Positions 8,875-16,670 of a DNA stretch of 64,000 nt are shown here, piece by piece (positions within the stretch are counted from its first letter, which is position 1; each line of letters begins with the position of its first letter). The DNA lies in the NCBI GenBank assembly GCA_022821085.1, contig JAJEEG010000006.1:2563330-2627329 (forward strand). Reading direction: 5' to 3'. Both the position numbers and the translations under genes were made by a program. Below the pieces are notes generated by a model. It was given only the letters and a program-made list of their open reading frames with translations, was not told the DNA's origin and made no database searches. Source of the stretch: Candidatus Latescibacterota bacterium (GTDB lineage: Bacteria > JAAXHH01).

Positions 8875-10722
8875 CTACGCCAGTCCCAGCGACGCCAGTT
8901 TCTCCTGAGTGGGTTCGCCTTCCGCGTTCCAGCCGCGGATCTCGTAGTATTCCGGCAGCATCTCGCCGAGGCGGTTCACTTCGCCCTTGGTCGGCCCATC
9001 GGGGATCGGTTCTTCGAGCAGCCGTTTCGGCAATGTATCGTCCTTGCCCGAGAAACCCGCCCGCTGGTTCCACATGCGCTCGATGTTCCAGACGCGTTCC
9101 CCGACTTCCAGCAGTTCAGGCACCGTGTAGGAGATGCCGGTCACCGCCTCGAGCTGGGGCTGGATTTCGTCCAGGCCCACACCGAAAGTGAGGAACAGGC
9201 AGAGGCCCGACGCGTCCACGGTGCAGGTGGCGTCCTGGAAGATCTTGGTGATCTCCGCCTTGCCTTCCGTCACGGCCGGATCCATCTTCTCCGGGATCCC
9301 CAGGATCTCGGGGGCGACCGTGTAGCTCTTCAGGTGGCAGGCGCCCCGGTTCGAGGTCGCATAGCCGAGGCCCATGCCCTGGATCGCCCGGGCGTCGTAG
9401 GCCGGGAACTCCTGGCCGCGCACGCCCATGAAGAACTCGGGCCGGTTGAACTTGGCGGTCATGCGTTTGGAGCCCTCGGCCAGTTCATCGCCGAAGCCTT
9501 CGCGGTAGGCGGCCTTTTCCGTCATGGCCACCAGCGCGTCGCCGCTTCCGAAGTTCAGCGGCATGCCGGTCTGCTCATCGCTCACGGCGCCGGTCTCGTA
9601 CAGTTCCATGGCCGCGGCCAGCGTCGCGCCGAAGGAGATCGGGTCCATGCCCAGTTCGTTGCACATGGCGTTCGCCTTGATGAGCGCGTCCAGGTCGTTG
9701 ATGCCGCAGTCGGCGCCCATGGCCCAGGCGTTCTCGTACTCCGGACCCTCCACCGCGATCTTCCAGTTGTGGGGCCGGGTGGTTACGGTGAACTTGTCCT
9801 GCGCCTCGCCCGGCAGCTGAGAAACCCTGCCGCAGGCGATCGTACAGCCGAAGCACGCCTTGTTGGCCACCAGCCGCGTATCGGCCAGGGTCTCCCCGCT
9901 GATGTTGTCCGCGCCTTCCAGCTGGGATACCTGGTGGTTGTTCGTCGGCAGTGCGCCGCTCTCGTTGATGATATTGACCAGCACCGCGGTGCCGTATGCG
10001 GCCAGACCCTCACCCGTTACCGGATGCTCGACCAGCTTGCTCTTCATCTCCCACATGGCCGACATGAACTTCTGCGGATCGGCGATGGGCACGCCCCCGG
10101 TACCGCGTACGGCAATGGCTTTGAGGTTCTTCGAACCCATGACCGCGCCGACGCCGGATCGTCCGGCGGCCCGGTGCCGGTCATTGACTATGGCGGCGAA
10201 ACGCACGAGGTTCTCGCCCGCCGGACCGATGCATGTAACGACCGTGTCGTGCTGCCCCGACTCCTCCCGGACGATATCATCCGTCTCCCATACCGTCTTG
10301 CCCCAAAGGTGCTCGGCGGAGCAGATCCGGACGTCGCCGTCGCAGATGGAGATGTAGGACGGAACCGGCGCCCGGCCTTCCACGATCAGCATGTCGTAGC
10401 CGGCGAACTTCAGTTCCGGTCCCCAGTGGCCGCCCGAGTTGGACGTGGTGATGGCGTTGGTCAGCGCCCCCTTGGTGACCACCATGTAGCGTGAACTCGT
10501 CGAGGCGTTCGTGCCGGTCATGGGACCGGTCGCGAAAATCATCTTGTTGTCCGGGCCCAGCGCGTCCGCCGCCGGGTCCATCTCTTCATAGAGGTACCTG
10601 GCCGCGAGGCCGCGTCCGCCCACGAAGGACTTGGCCCAGTCCATGTTGAGGGGCTCTTTGGAGATCCGACCGGTGGTCAGATCGACGCGCAGTACCGTGC
10701 CAGTCCATCCGCCGTTACTCAT
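8875..10722 (-). CDS. Tungsten-type aldehyde:ferredoxin oxidoreductase, first copy
   Basis: A 615-residue AOR-family subunit beginning MSNGGWTGTVLRVDL. The frame is open far upstream, but ATG 10722 overlaps the ferredoxin stop (ATGA) and matches the family N-terminus. Pterin-domain motif SRYMVVTKGALTNAITTSNS, cluster ligands CFGCTIAC, and the distal Cys in DASGLCLF are all present, so the protein should be catalytically complete. The start codon overlap with the ferredoxin gene implies translational coupling and one complex. About 110 bases separate it from the second AOR. Whether each AOR pairs with the single ferredoxin subunit, or they form a mixed oligomer, cannot be read from sequence. 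Confidence 0.93.
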   Translation of the reverse strand: MSNGGWTGTVLRVDLTTGRISKEPLNMDWAKSFVGGRGLAARYLYEEMDPAADALGPDNKMIFATGPMTGTNASTSSRYMVVTKGALTNAITTSNSGGHWGPELKFAGYDMLIVEGRAPVPSYISICDGDVRICSAEHLWGKTVWETDDIVREESGQHDTVVTCIGPAGENLVRFAAIVNDRHRAAGRSGVGAVMGSKNLKAIAVRGTGGVPIADPQKFMSAMWEMKSKLVEHPVTGEGLAAYGTAVLVNIINESGALPTNNHQVSQLEGADNISGETLADTRLVANKACFGCTIACGRVSQLPGEAQDKFTVTTRPHNWKIAVEGPEYENAWAMGADCGINDLDALIKANAMCNELGMDPISFGATLAAAMELYETGAVSDEQTGMPLNFGSGDALVAMTEKAAYREGFGDELAEGSKRMTAKFNRPEFFMGVRGQEFPAYDARAIQGMGLGYATSNRGACHLKSYTVAPEILGIPEKMDPAVTEGKAEITKIFQDATCTVDASGLCLFLTFGVGLDEIQPQLEAVTGISYTVPELLEVGERVWNIERMWNQRAGFSGKDDTLPKRLLEEPIPDGPTKGEVNRLGEMLPEYYEIRGWNAEGEPTQEKLASLGLA

Positions 10723-11210
10723 GCCGCGTTCCCTCCCTCGATGGATGTCAGATAGGACTCGTTGACCTTTTCGGCCCATCCGCCCAGCCAGTCGGCCGAC
10801 TCGCTCTCGGTATACTCGATGGCGCCCGTCGGACAGGCGACCGCGCAGGCCGGATTGCCGTCGCACAGATCGCACTTGAAGGCCTTCTGCGTGTCGGGAT
10901 TGTAGAACACCGTGCCGAAGGGACAGGCGATGGTGCACAACCCGCATCCCACGCAGTTGGCATCGCCCACGACCTTGGCGCCGGTATTCGCGTCGATGCT
11001 GATGGCGTTTACGGGGCAGGCCGTCATGCACCAGGCTTCGTCGCACTGGAAACAGGTGTACGGCGCGTAACTGGCCTGCTCATCGAAAATGTTCACGCGG
11101 ATCAGCGACCGGGATGGTTGAAACATGCCGGTCTGCACCCAGGAACATGCCAGTTCGCACTGCATGCACCCGGTGCATTTTTCAGGGATTATGCGTAGAG
11201 ATTTAGCCAT
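10719..11210 (-). CDS. DmsB/HycB-type ferredoxin subunit with four [4Fe-4S] sites
   Basis: A 163-residue electron-transfer protein with sixteen Cys in four blocks: CTGCMQCELAC, CFQCDEAWCMTAC, CVGCGLCTIAC and CDLCDGNPACAVAC. This is the pattern of polyferredoxin subunits such as DmsB, HycB and AorB. No signal peptide or TAT motif is present, so the complex is cytoplasmic. ATG 11210 is chosen because AAGGGAG lies just upstream and the protein then begins MAKSLRI, directly before the first cluster; the longer frame adds an unrelated leader. It is the first gene of the AOR operon, with a promoter candidate at 11389-11416. Confidence 0.92.
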   Translation of the reverse strand: MAKSLRIIPEKCTGCMQCELACSWVQTGMFQPSRSLIRVNIFDEQASYAPYTCFQCDEAWCMTACPVNAISIDANTGAKVVGDANCVGCGLCTIACPFGTVFYNPDTQKAFKCDLCDGNPACAVACPTGAIEYTESESADWLGGWAEKVNESYLTSIEGGNAA

Positions 11211-11517
11211 GCCGACTCCCTTCTGTAACGATGAGCTGGGTTTGGAGGCGTTTCTTTCTTCAGTCCTGAGCGACGGTAAATACGCCAAGCATGACAGGCC
11301 GCTTACGTCCGGTTTCAAGGGCCGTCATCGCGTAGGACAACGATGTATTACGTAAGGTGATTACCTAATACTGCTGGGGTTAATTAACAGTATAACAACT
11401 TAGAACCGTATGGCAACAGTTAAATCTGCGGTTCTGAGGGAAAGGGTCGCGACGGACCGGGCCAGGTCACGGCTGATCAGGCCTGGCCGGCCTGCTTCCG
11501 CATCGACCCGGTCGGCC
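11211..11517. other. Gene-free leader and promoter region of the AOR operon
   Basis: About 307 bases between the ferredoxin start and the GYD-gene stop, with no credible coding frame. It holds a minus-strand promoter candidate (11389-11416), a palindrome GTTAATTAAC (11379-11388) near the predicted start site, and inverted repeats GTATTA/TAATAC around AGGT/ACCT in the leader. A 7-bp inverted repeat AGAACCG/CGGTTCT (11402-11408/11429-11435) overlaps the -35 region. GGCCAGG/CCTGGCC (11460-11466/11482-11488) lies downstream of the GYD gene. The leader of about 170 bases is long enough for RNA-level control, but no known riboswitch was recognised. Confidence 0.6.
11389..11416 (-). promoter_or_regulatory. 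Sigma70-like promoter of the AOR operon
   Basis: On the minus strand TTGCCA (11416-11411) and TATACT (11394-11389) are spaced 16 bases apart in an AT-rich island. The predicted start near 11382 falls in the palindrome GTTAATTAAC, a plausible operator position. Inferred from sequence. Confidence 0.5.
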
Positions 11518-11841
11518 TTATTCCGCTCCGGGCAACCGGTATGTCACGCCCTTGCCAACCGCTTCGTCGATCGTCTCGGGTGAGATCAGTACCGTCGTGG
11601 ATACCTCGAGCGCGCCCGCGGCGGCCACGTTGAGGGCAATCGCGGTCGCGGTTGCTTCATCGGGGATTTCGGCGATCAGTATGAGATCGTCGTCGCCCAT
11701 GGCGTAATAGAATCCTTCCAGGCTGCCGCCCATCCCTTCGATGGTCTGCGAAAGGGCCGTGCGCCGTCCTGTACCACCCTCCCTGAGCAGTCCCTGCAGG
11801 CCCGCTTGCGTGTACTTGGTACGGTACATGTACTTCGCCAT
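11518..11841 (-). CDS. GYD-domain protein
   Basis: A 107-residue protein of the GYD family (dimeric alpha/beta ferredoxin-like fold). It opens MAKYMYRTKYTQAGLQGLL, with the characteristic GGSLEGFYYAMGDDDLILI central strand region and a C-terminal ETIDEAVGK helix. AGGAGG sits 7 bases before ATG 11841, the clearest ribosome-binding site in the window. Family function is unknown. It lies upstream of the AOR operon on the same strand, but a promoter candidate lies between them, so cotranscription is not required. Confidence 0.88.
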   Translation of the reverse strand: MAKYMYRTKYTQAGLQGLLREGGTGRRTALSQTIEGMGGSLEGFYYAMGDDDLILIAEIPDEATATAIALNVAAAGALEVSTTVLISPETIDEAVGKGVTYRLPGAE

Positions 11842-11877
11842 GTCACTTCCTCCTACGGAAGTTGTATGGTCCGTGTC

Positions 11878-11916
11878 GCACCTGACTGCCGCGCCTGACT
11901 GCCGCGCTTGCCCGGC
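11878..11916. repeat. 13-bp x3 tandem repeat
   Basis: Units at 11878, 11891 and 11904, the first two GCACCTGACTGCC and GCGCCTGACTGCC, the third diverged (GCGCTTGCCCGGC). Located in the 5' region of the GYD gene. Confidence 0.85.
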
Positions 11917-12162
11917 GCACGGACTCCGAATGGTTGCTCAATCGTGTGTACCTGTTAACAAGGCACGATCGCGTGGCGGCTGTCAAGGCTATTTTCGATC
12001 CCTCGGGCAGGTTAAAATCCTCGGTTTTTACTGGTGAACCGCCTGGACGAGCACCTTGTGCAGCATGCTTGCGGCTACGACGTATTCCTTCCTATATTAA
12101 GAATACCCTCATCGACACCCTATCGACATCGACGGAGTTGTTGCTTTGCCCGGGTGCCAACG

Positions 12163-12192
12163 CCGGGATATACGATACCGGGATATACGACT
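12163..12192. repeat. 15-bp x2 tandem repeat
   Basis: CCGGGATATACGATA (12163-12177) is repeated at 12178-12192 with one or two end differences, about 20 bases before the methyltransferase start codon. Confidence 0.9.
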
Positions 12193-12212
12193 TCAAGAAC
12201 AGGCCAGCCGCC

Positions 12213-13034
12213 ATGACCGCAACAACGCCTCGCCGGACCGCGAAGATGCACGATGCCAACCGCCGATCCTGGGACAACAACGCCGGTTCCTGGGCCGAAA
12301 TGCGGGACCGGGACGGTCTGTGGCGCCGATGCCCGGAGGAACCCGAACTGGGATTCGCGGGCGGCGCGTACGAGTTGATCGGATCCCTTGCCGGCAGCGT
12401 GGACGGTAAGGACGTCGCCGTCGTCGGAAGCGGGGACAATCATGCCGTCTTCGCCCTCGCGGGCATGAAGGCGAATGTCACTTCCATCGATATTTCCGAG
12501 CGGCAGTTGGAAACCGCATCAGCACGGGCGGATCAGCTGGGTCTGGCGATCGCCTTCGTGCGGGCGGACGCGACGGATCTCGCCGCGGTCGCGGACCGTT
12601 CGTTCGACCTGGTCTGCTCGACCAACGGGTTCTTCGTCTGGATCGCGGATCTCCGCGCGGTTTACGGGGAGGTCTTTCGCATACTGAAACCGGGAGGATA
12701 CTACGTCTTCTACGATGTGCATCCATTCCAGCGTCCCTGGGCGGATCGGAACATGTCCATCGAAGTCGACAAACCTTACTGGCATACAGGACCTTTTCGG
12801 GACGAGAAAGAGGGCACGTTCGAATTCAACTGGACGATGACCGACCTGCTGAATCCGGGTACCGATACCGGCCTGGTCCTCCGGCGCATCCTGGAACGCC
12901 CCGCGGAGGATTCGAATACCTGGGAGGGGGCCTCCTATCGTCCGGGCAAAGACAACCGGCTGTTGGACTGGAAGGTGAATCCCCGTGCGGCCCTGCCGTT
13001 CTGGCTTTCGGCGGCATGGCAACGGCCGGCGTGA
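12213..13034 (+). CDS. Class I SAM-dependent methyltransferase
   Basis: A 273-residue cytoplasmic methyltransferase. Motif I is VAVVGSGDNHAVFALAGM with the acidic TSIDISERQL strand after it. Motif II region FVRADATDL, motif III DLVCSTNGFFVWI and the post-motif strand LKPGGYYVFYDVHPF follow. The start may be ATG 12213 or ATG 12246; the latter gives MHDANRRSWDNNAGSW, matching the N-terminus of its paralogue on the minus strand at 15686-16594 ([10 protein letters not shown]). Motif I has GSGDN where many enzymes have GxGxG, shared by both paralogues (GSGDN). Substrate unknown. It is the first of three methyltransferase genes in 5 kb. Confidence 0.85.
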   Translation: MTATTPRRTAKMHDANRRSWDNNAGSWAEMRDRDGLWRRCPEEPELGFAGGAYELIGSLAGSVDGKDVAVVGSGDNHAVFALAGMKANVTSIDISERQLETASARADQLGLAIAFVRADATDLAAVADRSFDLVCSTNGFFVWIADLRAVYGEVFRILKPGGYYVFYDVHPFQRPWADRNMSIEVDKPYWHTGPFRDEKEGTFEFNWTMTDLLNPGTDTGLVLRRILERPAEDSNTWEGASYRPGKDNRLLDWKVNPRAALPFWLSAAWQRPA

Positions 13035-13115
13035 CCCCCGCGGCCTGTCCGCAACAACGCCGGAAGTCCGTCCGCAACAAGTGGCATTCTTAGATCCGCA
13101 AACGCAGGTTCGGCC

Positions 13116-13715
13116 ATGGACGTGAACGCAGTCGCAACCTACCGAGGCAAACCCGTTGGCCGCAGGATCCACGTCACCGGCAACAGTTGTTCCGGCAAGA
13201 GCACGGTAGGGGCCGGGCTTGCGGCCGTCCTCGGCGTCCCGCTGGTCGAACTCGACGCGCTCAACTGGCAGCCTGGCTGGGTCGGTCTGGCGGACACAAA
13301 TCCGGATGAGCTGGAACGCCGCATCGCCCATGCGACGGCCGGGGAAGGCTGGGTCGCTGCCGGCTCCTACATGGGTTTCTCCCAGCGGGTCATCTGGCCG
13401 TGCGTGGAGACGGTCGTATGGCTGGATTTGCCGATGTACAGGCTCCTCTGGCGGGTGCTGGCGCGGTCATGGCGGCGCTGGCGGTCGAAAGAGCTGCTCT
13501 GGGGAACCAATTACGAGCGATTCTGGCCCCAGCTGAAGGTGTGGAACCGGGAAGACTCGCTGGTCTGGTGGATCGCGACGCAGCACCGACGGAAGCGCCG
13601 GCGTCTGGAGGCCTGTATGCAGGATCCCGAATGGCGGCATATCGCCTTCCTGCGACTTGGATCCGCCGCGGAAATCGAAGCGTTTTCGCGCTTCATGAGC
13701 GGAGTCGGAACTTGA
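13116..13715 (+). CDS. Adenylate kinase/FlaR-like P-loop nucleotide kinase
   Basis: A 199-residue P-loop protein. The Walker A GNSCSGKST is at residues 22-30, followed by the VELDALNWQPGW segment characteristic of the adenylate-kinase-like proteins often labelled topology modulation or FlaR-like. An Arg/Trp-rich lid region (RSWRRWRSKELLWG) follows, with ERFWPQLKVW and a C-terminal helix. Annotation of this group as a DNA-topology modulator is old and weak; phosphotransfer to a small substrate is more likely from the fold. About 80 bases separate it from the methyltransferase upstream, on the same strand. Confidence 0.8.
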   Translation: MDVNAVATYRGKPVGRRIHVTGNSCSGKSTVGAGLAAVLGVPLVELDALNWQPGWVGLADTNPDELERRIAHATAGEGWVAAGSYMGFSQRVIWPCVETVVWLDLPMYRLLWRVLARSWRRWRSKELLWGTNYERFWPQLKVWNREDSLVWWIATQHRRKRRRLEACMQDPEWRHIAFLRLGSAAEIEAFSRFMSGVGT

Positions 13716-13802
13716 AAGGCGACGTTATGTATGCTTGTTTGTATTAGGCTAATTCAAAATTATAACTTGGTTTAGCATAATACAGCGAGTACATTGAAGA
13801 TT

Positions 13803-14987
13803 ATGATTGAACGAGATCTTTCCGTGGAACTGAAAAAGGCGGCAGGCCAGTTCCCTTCAGTTACACTTACCGGTCCACGGCAAAGTGGCAAATCCACGTT
13901 ATGTCGCGCACTTTTCCCCCGGCATCCCTACACTACCCTCGAAGCGACGGACGTACGCTCTTTTGCAATGGACGATCCCCGTGGATTCCTGGCTCAGTTC
14001 ACGGAAGGCGCCATCATCGACGAGGTACAGCGCGTGCCCGATTTGCTGTCCTATTTGCAAGGCGTTATCGACGACGAACCGGTACCCGGCCGATGGATCC
14101 TCACGGGTTCGCAAGACCTGTCTTTGCTTGAATCGGTCAGCCAGTCGCTTGCCGGCAGGACGGCCGTACATCATTTGCTGCCGTTGAGCCGCGGCGAGGT
14201 CGTACGTTTTGACCGTTACCCCGCTACACTCGAAGAGACGCTGCTCGCCGGTACATATCCACCTGTTTTCGATCGTGGACTGGAACCTGCGGACTGGTTC
14301 AGGTCCTATGTCGCCACGTACCTGGAACGTGACGTGCGGTCCATCAATAACGTAGGCGACCTGACGACGTTTCAACGGTTCGTGGAGTTATGCGCAGGGA
14401 GAACGGCGCAACTGGTCAACTATTCGTCACTGGCCAACGATTGCGGCGTATCGCAGCCAACGGCCAAAGCCTGGCTGAGCATACTCGAGACCTGTTTTCT
14501 CGTTTTTCGCCTGCCGGCATTTCACGCGAATATCCGCAAGCGACTTGTGAAGATGCCGAAACTGCATTTCTACGACACCGGTCTTGTATGTTGGCTGCTG
14601 GATATTCGTACGCCCGGACAACTTCGAAGCCATCCCCTACGCGGGGCGATCTTCGAAACCTGGGTAGTCTCGGAAATCATGAAACACCGGACCAACCACG
14701 GCGACCTCTGGGGGCTTAGCTTCTATCGCGATCGCAATGGCGCTGAAGTCGATCTCATCATCGAACAACGGTCTCGTCGAACACTCGTCGAAGCAAAGTC
14801 GGCCGAAACAGCAGCATCGAATCTGTTCGCCGGAGCGCAAAGGGTCCAACGGCATCTCGCTCGATCAAACCGCCCTGATTCCTTAGCCGTGGTCTACGGC
14901 GGCGACCATCTCCAACATCGCACCTCGGGGTGGCTGGTACCCTGGCACGGACTTCACGAGGCGGGTTTCTGGAAAAAGGAGCATTGA
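13803..14987 (+). CDS. AAA ATPase with DUF4143 C-terminal domain
   Basis: A 394-residue AAA_14/DUF4143 protein. Walker A GPRQSGKST is at residues 24-32, Walker B-like AIIDEVQ at about 70-76, and a sensor-like ILTGSQ follows. The C-terminal half has the DUF4143 signature LVNYSSLANDCGVSQPTAKAW and a nuclease-like EVDLIIEQ...LVEAKS stretch, reminiscent of PD-(D/E)xK folds. ATG 13803 is preferred to TTG 13794. The gene is visibly less GC-rich than its neighbours and is preceded by an AT-rich stretch (about 13745-13800), which suggests horizontal acquisition. Relatives occur as solitary mobile ATPases in many genomes. No toxin, transposase or repeat boundary is adjacent. Confidence 0.88.
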   Translation: MIERDLSVELKKAAGQFPSVTLTGPRQSGKSTLCRALFPRHPYTTLEATDVRSFAMDDPRGFLAQFTEGAIIDEVQRVPDLLSYLQGVIDDEPVPGRWILTGSQDLSLLESVSQSLAGRTAVHHLLPLSRGEVVRFDRYPATLEETLLAGTYPPVFDRGLEPADWFRSYVATYLERDVRSINNVGDLTTFQRFVELCAGRTAQLVNYSSLANDCGVSQPTAKAWLSILETCFLVFRLPAFHANIRKRLVKMPKLHFYDTGLVCWLLDIRTPGQLRSHPLRGAIFETWVVSEIMKHRTNHGDLWGLSFYRDRNGAEVDLIIEQRSRRTLVEAKSAETAASNLFAGAQRVQRHLARSNRPDSLAVVYGGDHLQHRTSGWLVPWHGLHEAGFWKKEH

Positions 14988-14988
14988 A

Positions 14989-15606
14989 ATGCATCGGGGC
15001 TGGCTTTTAGGGTCGAGAGCGGCTGTCATACGCAACGTTCGTGTCGCAGTCTGCGTCGCATTCCTACCCGTTGCCGCAGTCTCCCTACCCGCGGCCTCCC
15101 CACCCGCAGTTGCCCTACCTGCGGTCGTTGCGCAGGAAGATACCGAGGATAACGCCATGTTCTGGTCTACGACACTGAAGATGATCCGTGCGAAGTATCC
15201 CGAGGTCGCCCAGCTATCCACCGACAGCCTGCAGACCATGCTCGACGCGTCGTTGAAGGCGGAGCGTCCACTGCTCCTCGACGTGCGTGAAAAGGAAGAA
15301 TACGGGGTAAGCCACTTGAAGGACGCCGTTTCCGCCTTGACCGAAAAGGAAGCGCTGCGGGCGCTCGAGGGCGTCGCCCCGGATCGGCCCGTCGTGCTCT
15401 ACTGTTCCGTGGGCTACCGCTCGTCGGAAATGGCCAGGTTCCTGCAGAAGAGAGGGTTAGAGAAGGTCTACAACCTGGAAGGATCGATCTTCGCCTGGGC
15501 CAACGAGGGCCGGCCCGTCTACCGCGGCGAAGAACGCGTCCACAAAGTCCATCCCTACGACCGGGTCTGGGGCAAGCTTCTCAAGAAGGCCTTACGGGCA
15601 AAGTAA
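14989..15606 (+). CDS. Exported rhodanese-like sulfurtransferase
   Basis: A 205-residue single-domain rhodanese. The N-terminus has a hydrophobic segment, then an Ala/Pro-rich quasi-repeat (LPVAAVSLPAASPPA) ending near VVAQE, consistent with a signal peptide with an expanded tail. The domain carries LLLDVREKEEYGVSHLKDA and the active-site loop CSVGYRS with nucleophile C139. Export implies a periplasmic sulfur-transfer or persulfide role rather than cytoplasmic cyanide detoxification; the acceptor is unknown. It starts one base after the DUF4143 stop, and its own stop lies in a 20-bp tandem repeat. Confidence 0.85.
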   Translation: MHRGWLLGSRAAVIRNVRVAVCVAFLPVAAVSLPAASPPAVALPAVVAQEDTEDNAMFWSTTLKMIRAKYPEVAQLSTDSLQTMLDASLKAERPLLLDVREKEEYGVSHLKDAVSALTEKEALRALEGVAPDRPVVLYCSVGYRSSEMARFLQKRGLEKVYNLEGSIFAWANEGRPVYRGEERVHKVHPYDRVWGKLLKKALRAK

Positions 15607-15657
15607 ACGGACCCTCGGCAAGGTAAACGGTGTCTAGGTGGGGTAATCGGAGTCCCG
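15598..15657. repeat. 20-bp x3 tandem repeat spanning the rhodanese stop codon
   Basis: Units begin at 15598, 15618 and 15638 and share G-TAA-CGG in register (for example GCAAGGTAAACGG). The stop TAA at 15604-15606 lies in the first unit, so duplication included the end of the gene. Confidence 0.85.
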
Positions 15658-15685
15658 GCGGTTCGAATGGCCGCTCGTTCCCACC

Positions 15686-16594
15686 TCACGGCGTGCACGG
15701 TTTCTTCCGGCCCACCAGCAACAGGTTCGCCGGCATTTTCTCCATCTGCGCGGCGCCCTCCCATTCCTGGTTACCGTCACCGTACTCCTCCATGGCCACG
15801 AGTTCGCATCCCCCTTCGAGCAGCGCGCGGGTCAGGTCCGATACCGTCCAGTGGAATTCATAGCTGGGGAGCGGTCCGGTACCCTCGGGCAGTTCCTCCG
15901 ACCGGTCATAGGTAAAGGGACCATGGTCGAAGTAATGGAATTCCTGCTCCAGGTGTCCGGAACCATGTTTCCATAACCGCCGAAACGGATGGTACTCGTT
16001 GACCATGAAGAGGCCGCCTGGTTTGAGTATCCGTATGCCCTCTGCGTAGTATCGCTTCAGGTCGGAAACCCACACGGCGACGTGGCCGCCCGTGTACACG
16101 ATATCGAACCCGGCGTCCAAGAGTCCGTCGGAACCGTCGGGGCTGCCTGGACCGCCCGGACTGCCTGGACCGCCCGGACTGCCTGGATCGTTCGGACCGC
16201 CTGATCCGCTCGGAACGCCTGGATCGCCCGGACCGCCCGGAATTGCCAGACCGCCCAGATCGGTTACATCCGCCTGGAGAAACCGGATCTCGAGACCGAG
16301 CTCGACCGCTCTTTCGGCAGCGATATCCAGTTGTGTCTGTGAGATATCCACGGAAGTGACCCGGGCCCCGGCGCCTGCCAGGGCGAAGGCGACCAGGTTG
16401 TCTCCGCTGCCCAGCACGCAGGCGGACCGACCGGACACGTCGCCCAGGTATTTCAGCTCGACGTCGTCCAGCGCGAGATGAATGTTGTCCGGGATGCTCC
16501 GCCAGTCGACCTTGGCGTCGATCTCCGACTGCCATCCGGCGGAAGCGGCGTCCCAGCCCCTGCGGTTCGCCTCGTGCATGGGATGCCTGCTCAT
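15686..16594 (-). CDS. SAM methyltransferase with collagen-like Gly-Pro insertion
   Basis: A 302-residue class I methyltransferase, paralogous to the gene at 12213-13034. Shared features are [10 protein letters not shown] at the N-terminus, motif [40 protein letters not shown], and [15 protein letters not shown]. Between FLQADVTDL and [11 protein letters not shown] it carries about 40 extra residues of Gly/Pro/Ser triplets ([12 protein letters not shown] type), encoded by an 18-bp tandem array (16143-16250). The paralogue has only about four residues there. ATG 16594 is supported by GAGAGG upstream and by the paralogue. The insert falls in a surface loop between the motif II and III strands, so activity may survive. 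Substrate unknown. Confidence 0.85.
   Translation of the reverse strand: MSRHPMHEANRRGWDAASAGWQSEIDAKVDWRSIPDNIHLALDDVELKYLGDVSGRSACVLGSGDNLVAFALAGAGARVTSVDISQTQLDIAAERAVELGLEIRFLQADVTDLGGLAIPGGPGDPGVPSGSGGPNDPGSPGGPGSPGGPGSPDGSDGLLDAGFDIVYTGGHVAVWVSDLKRYYAEGIRILKPGGLFMVNEYHPFRRLWKHGSGHLEQEFHYFDHGPFTYDRSEELPEGTGPLPSYEFHWTVSDLTRALLEGGCELVAMEEYGDGNQEWEGAAQMEKMPANLLLVGRKKPCTP
16143..16250 (-). repeat. 18-bp tandem array coding a Gly-Pro insertion
   Basis: Units of CTGCCTGGACCGCCCGGA start at 16143 and 16161 (identical), then diverge at 16179, 16197, 16215 and 16233. Being a multiple of three, the array stays in frame in the methyltransferase. Confidence 0.92.
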
Positions 16595-16625
16595 GGTCGT
16601 TACCTCTCGGCCCCTTCTTCTACTA

Positions 16626-16670
16626 AAGGTCCTTCTGCTCAGGTCCTCCCGGCTCGGGTCCTCCCGGCTC
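16626..16670 (-). repeat. 15-bp x3 tandem repeat at a methyltransferase stop codon
   Basis: Units on the plus strand at 16626, 16641 and 16656 (AGGTCCTCCCGGCTC type). The TGA stop of the upstream methyltransferase (16669-16671) overlaps the last plus-strand unit. Confidence 0.9.

Larger units (their letters stand above)
11842..12212. other. Intergenic region between divergent GYD and methyltransferase genes
   Basis: About 370 bases with no supported gene. A frame is open upstream of the methyltransferase from 11934, but its translation shows no family resemblance. Contents are a 13-bp x3 tandem repeat (11878-11916) just upstream of the GYD ribosome-binding site and a 15-bp x2 repeat (12163-12192) just before the methyltransferase start. 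No strong promoter was recognised. Confidence 0.6.

Noticed and set aside
10723-11046. Long N-terminal extension of the first AOR (open frame up to 11046)
   Set aside because: It is the antisense-free shadow of the ferredoxin gene in another frame; Arg-rich, no homology, and the family start is at 10722 with ATGA overlap.
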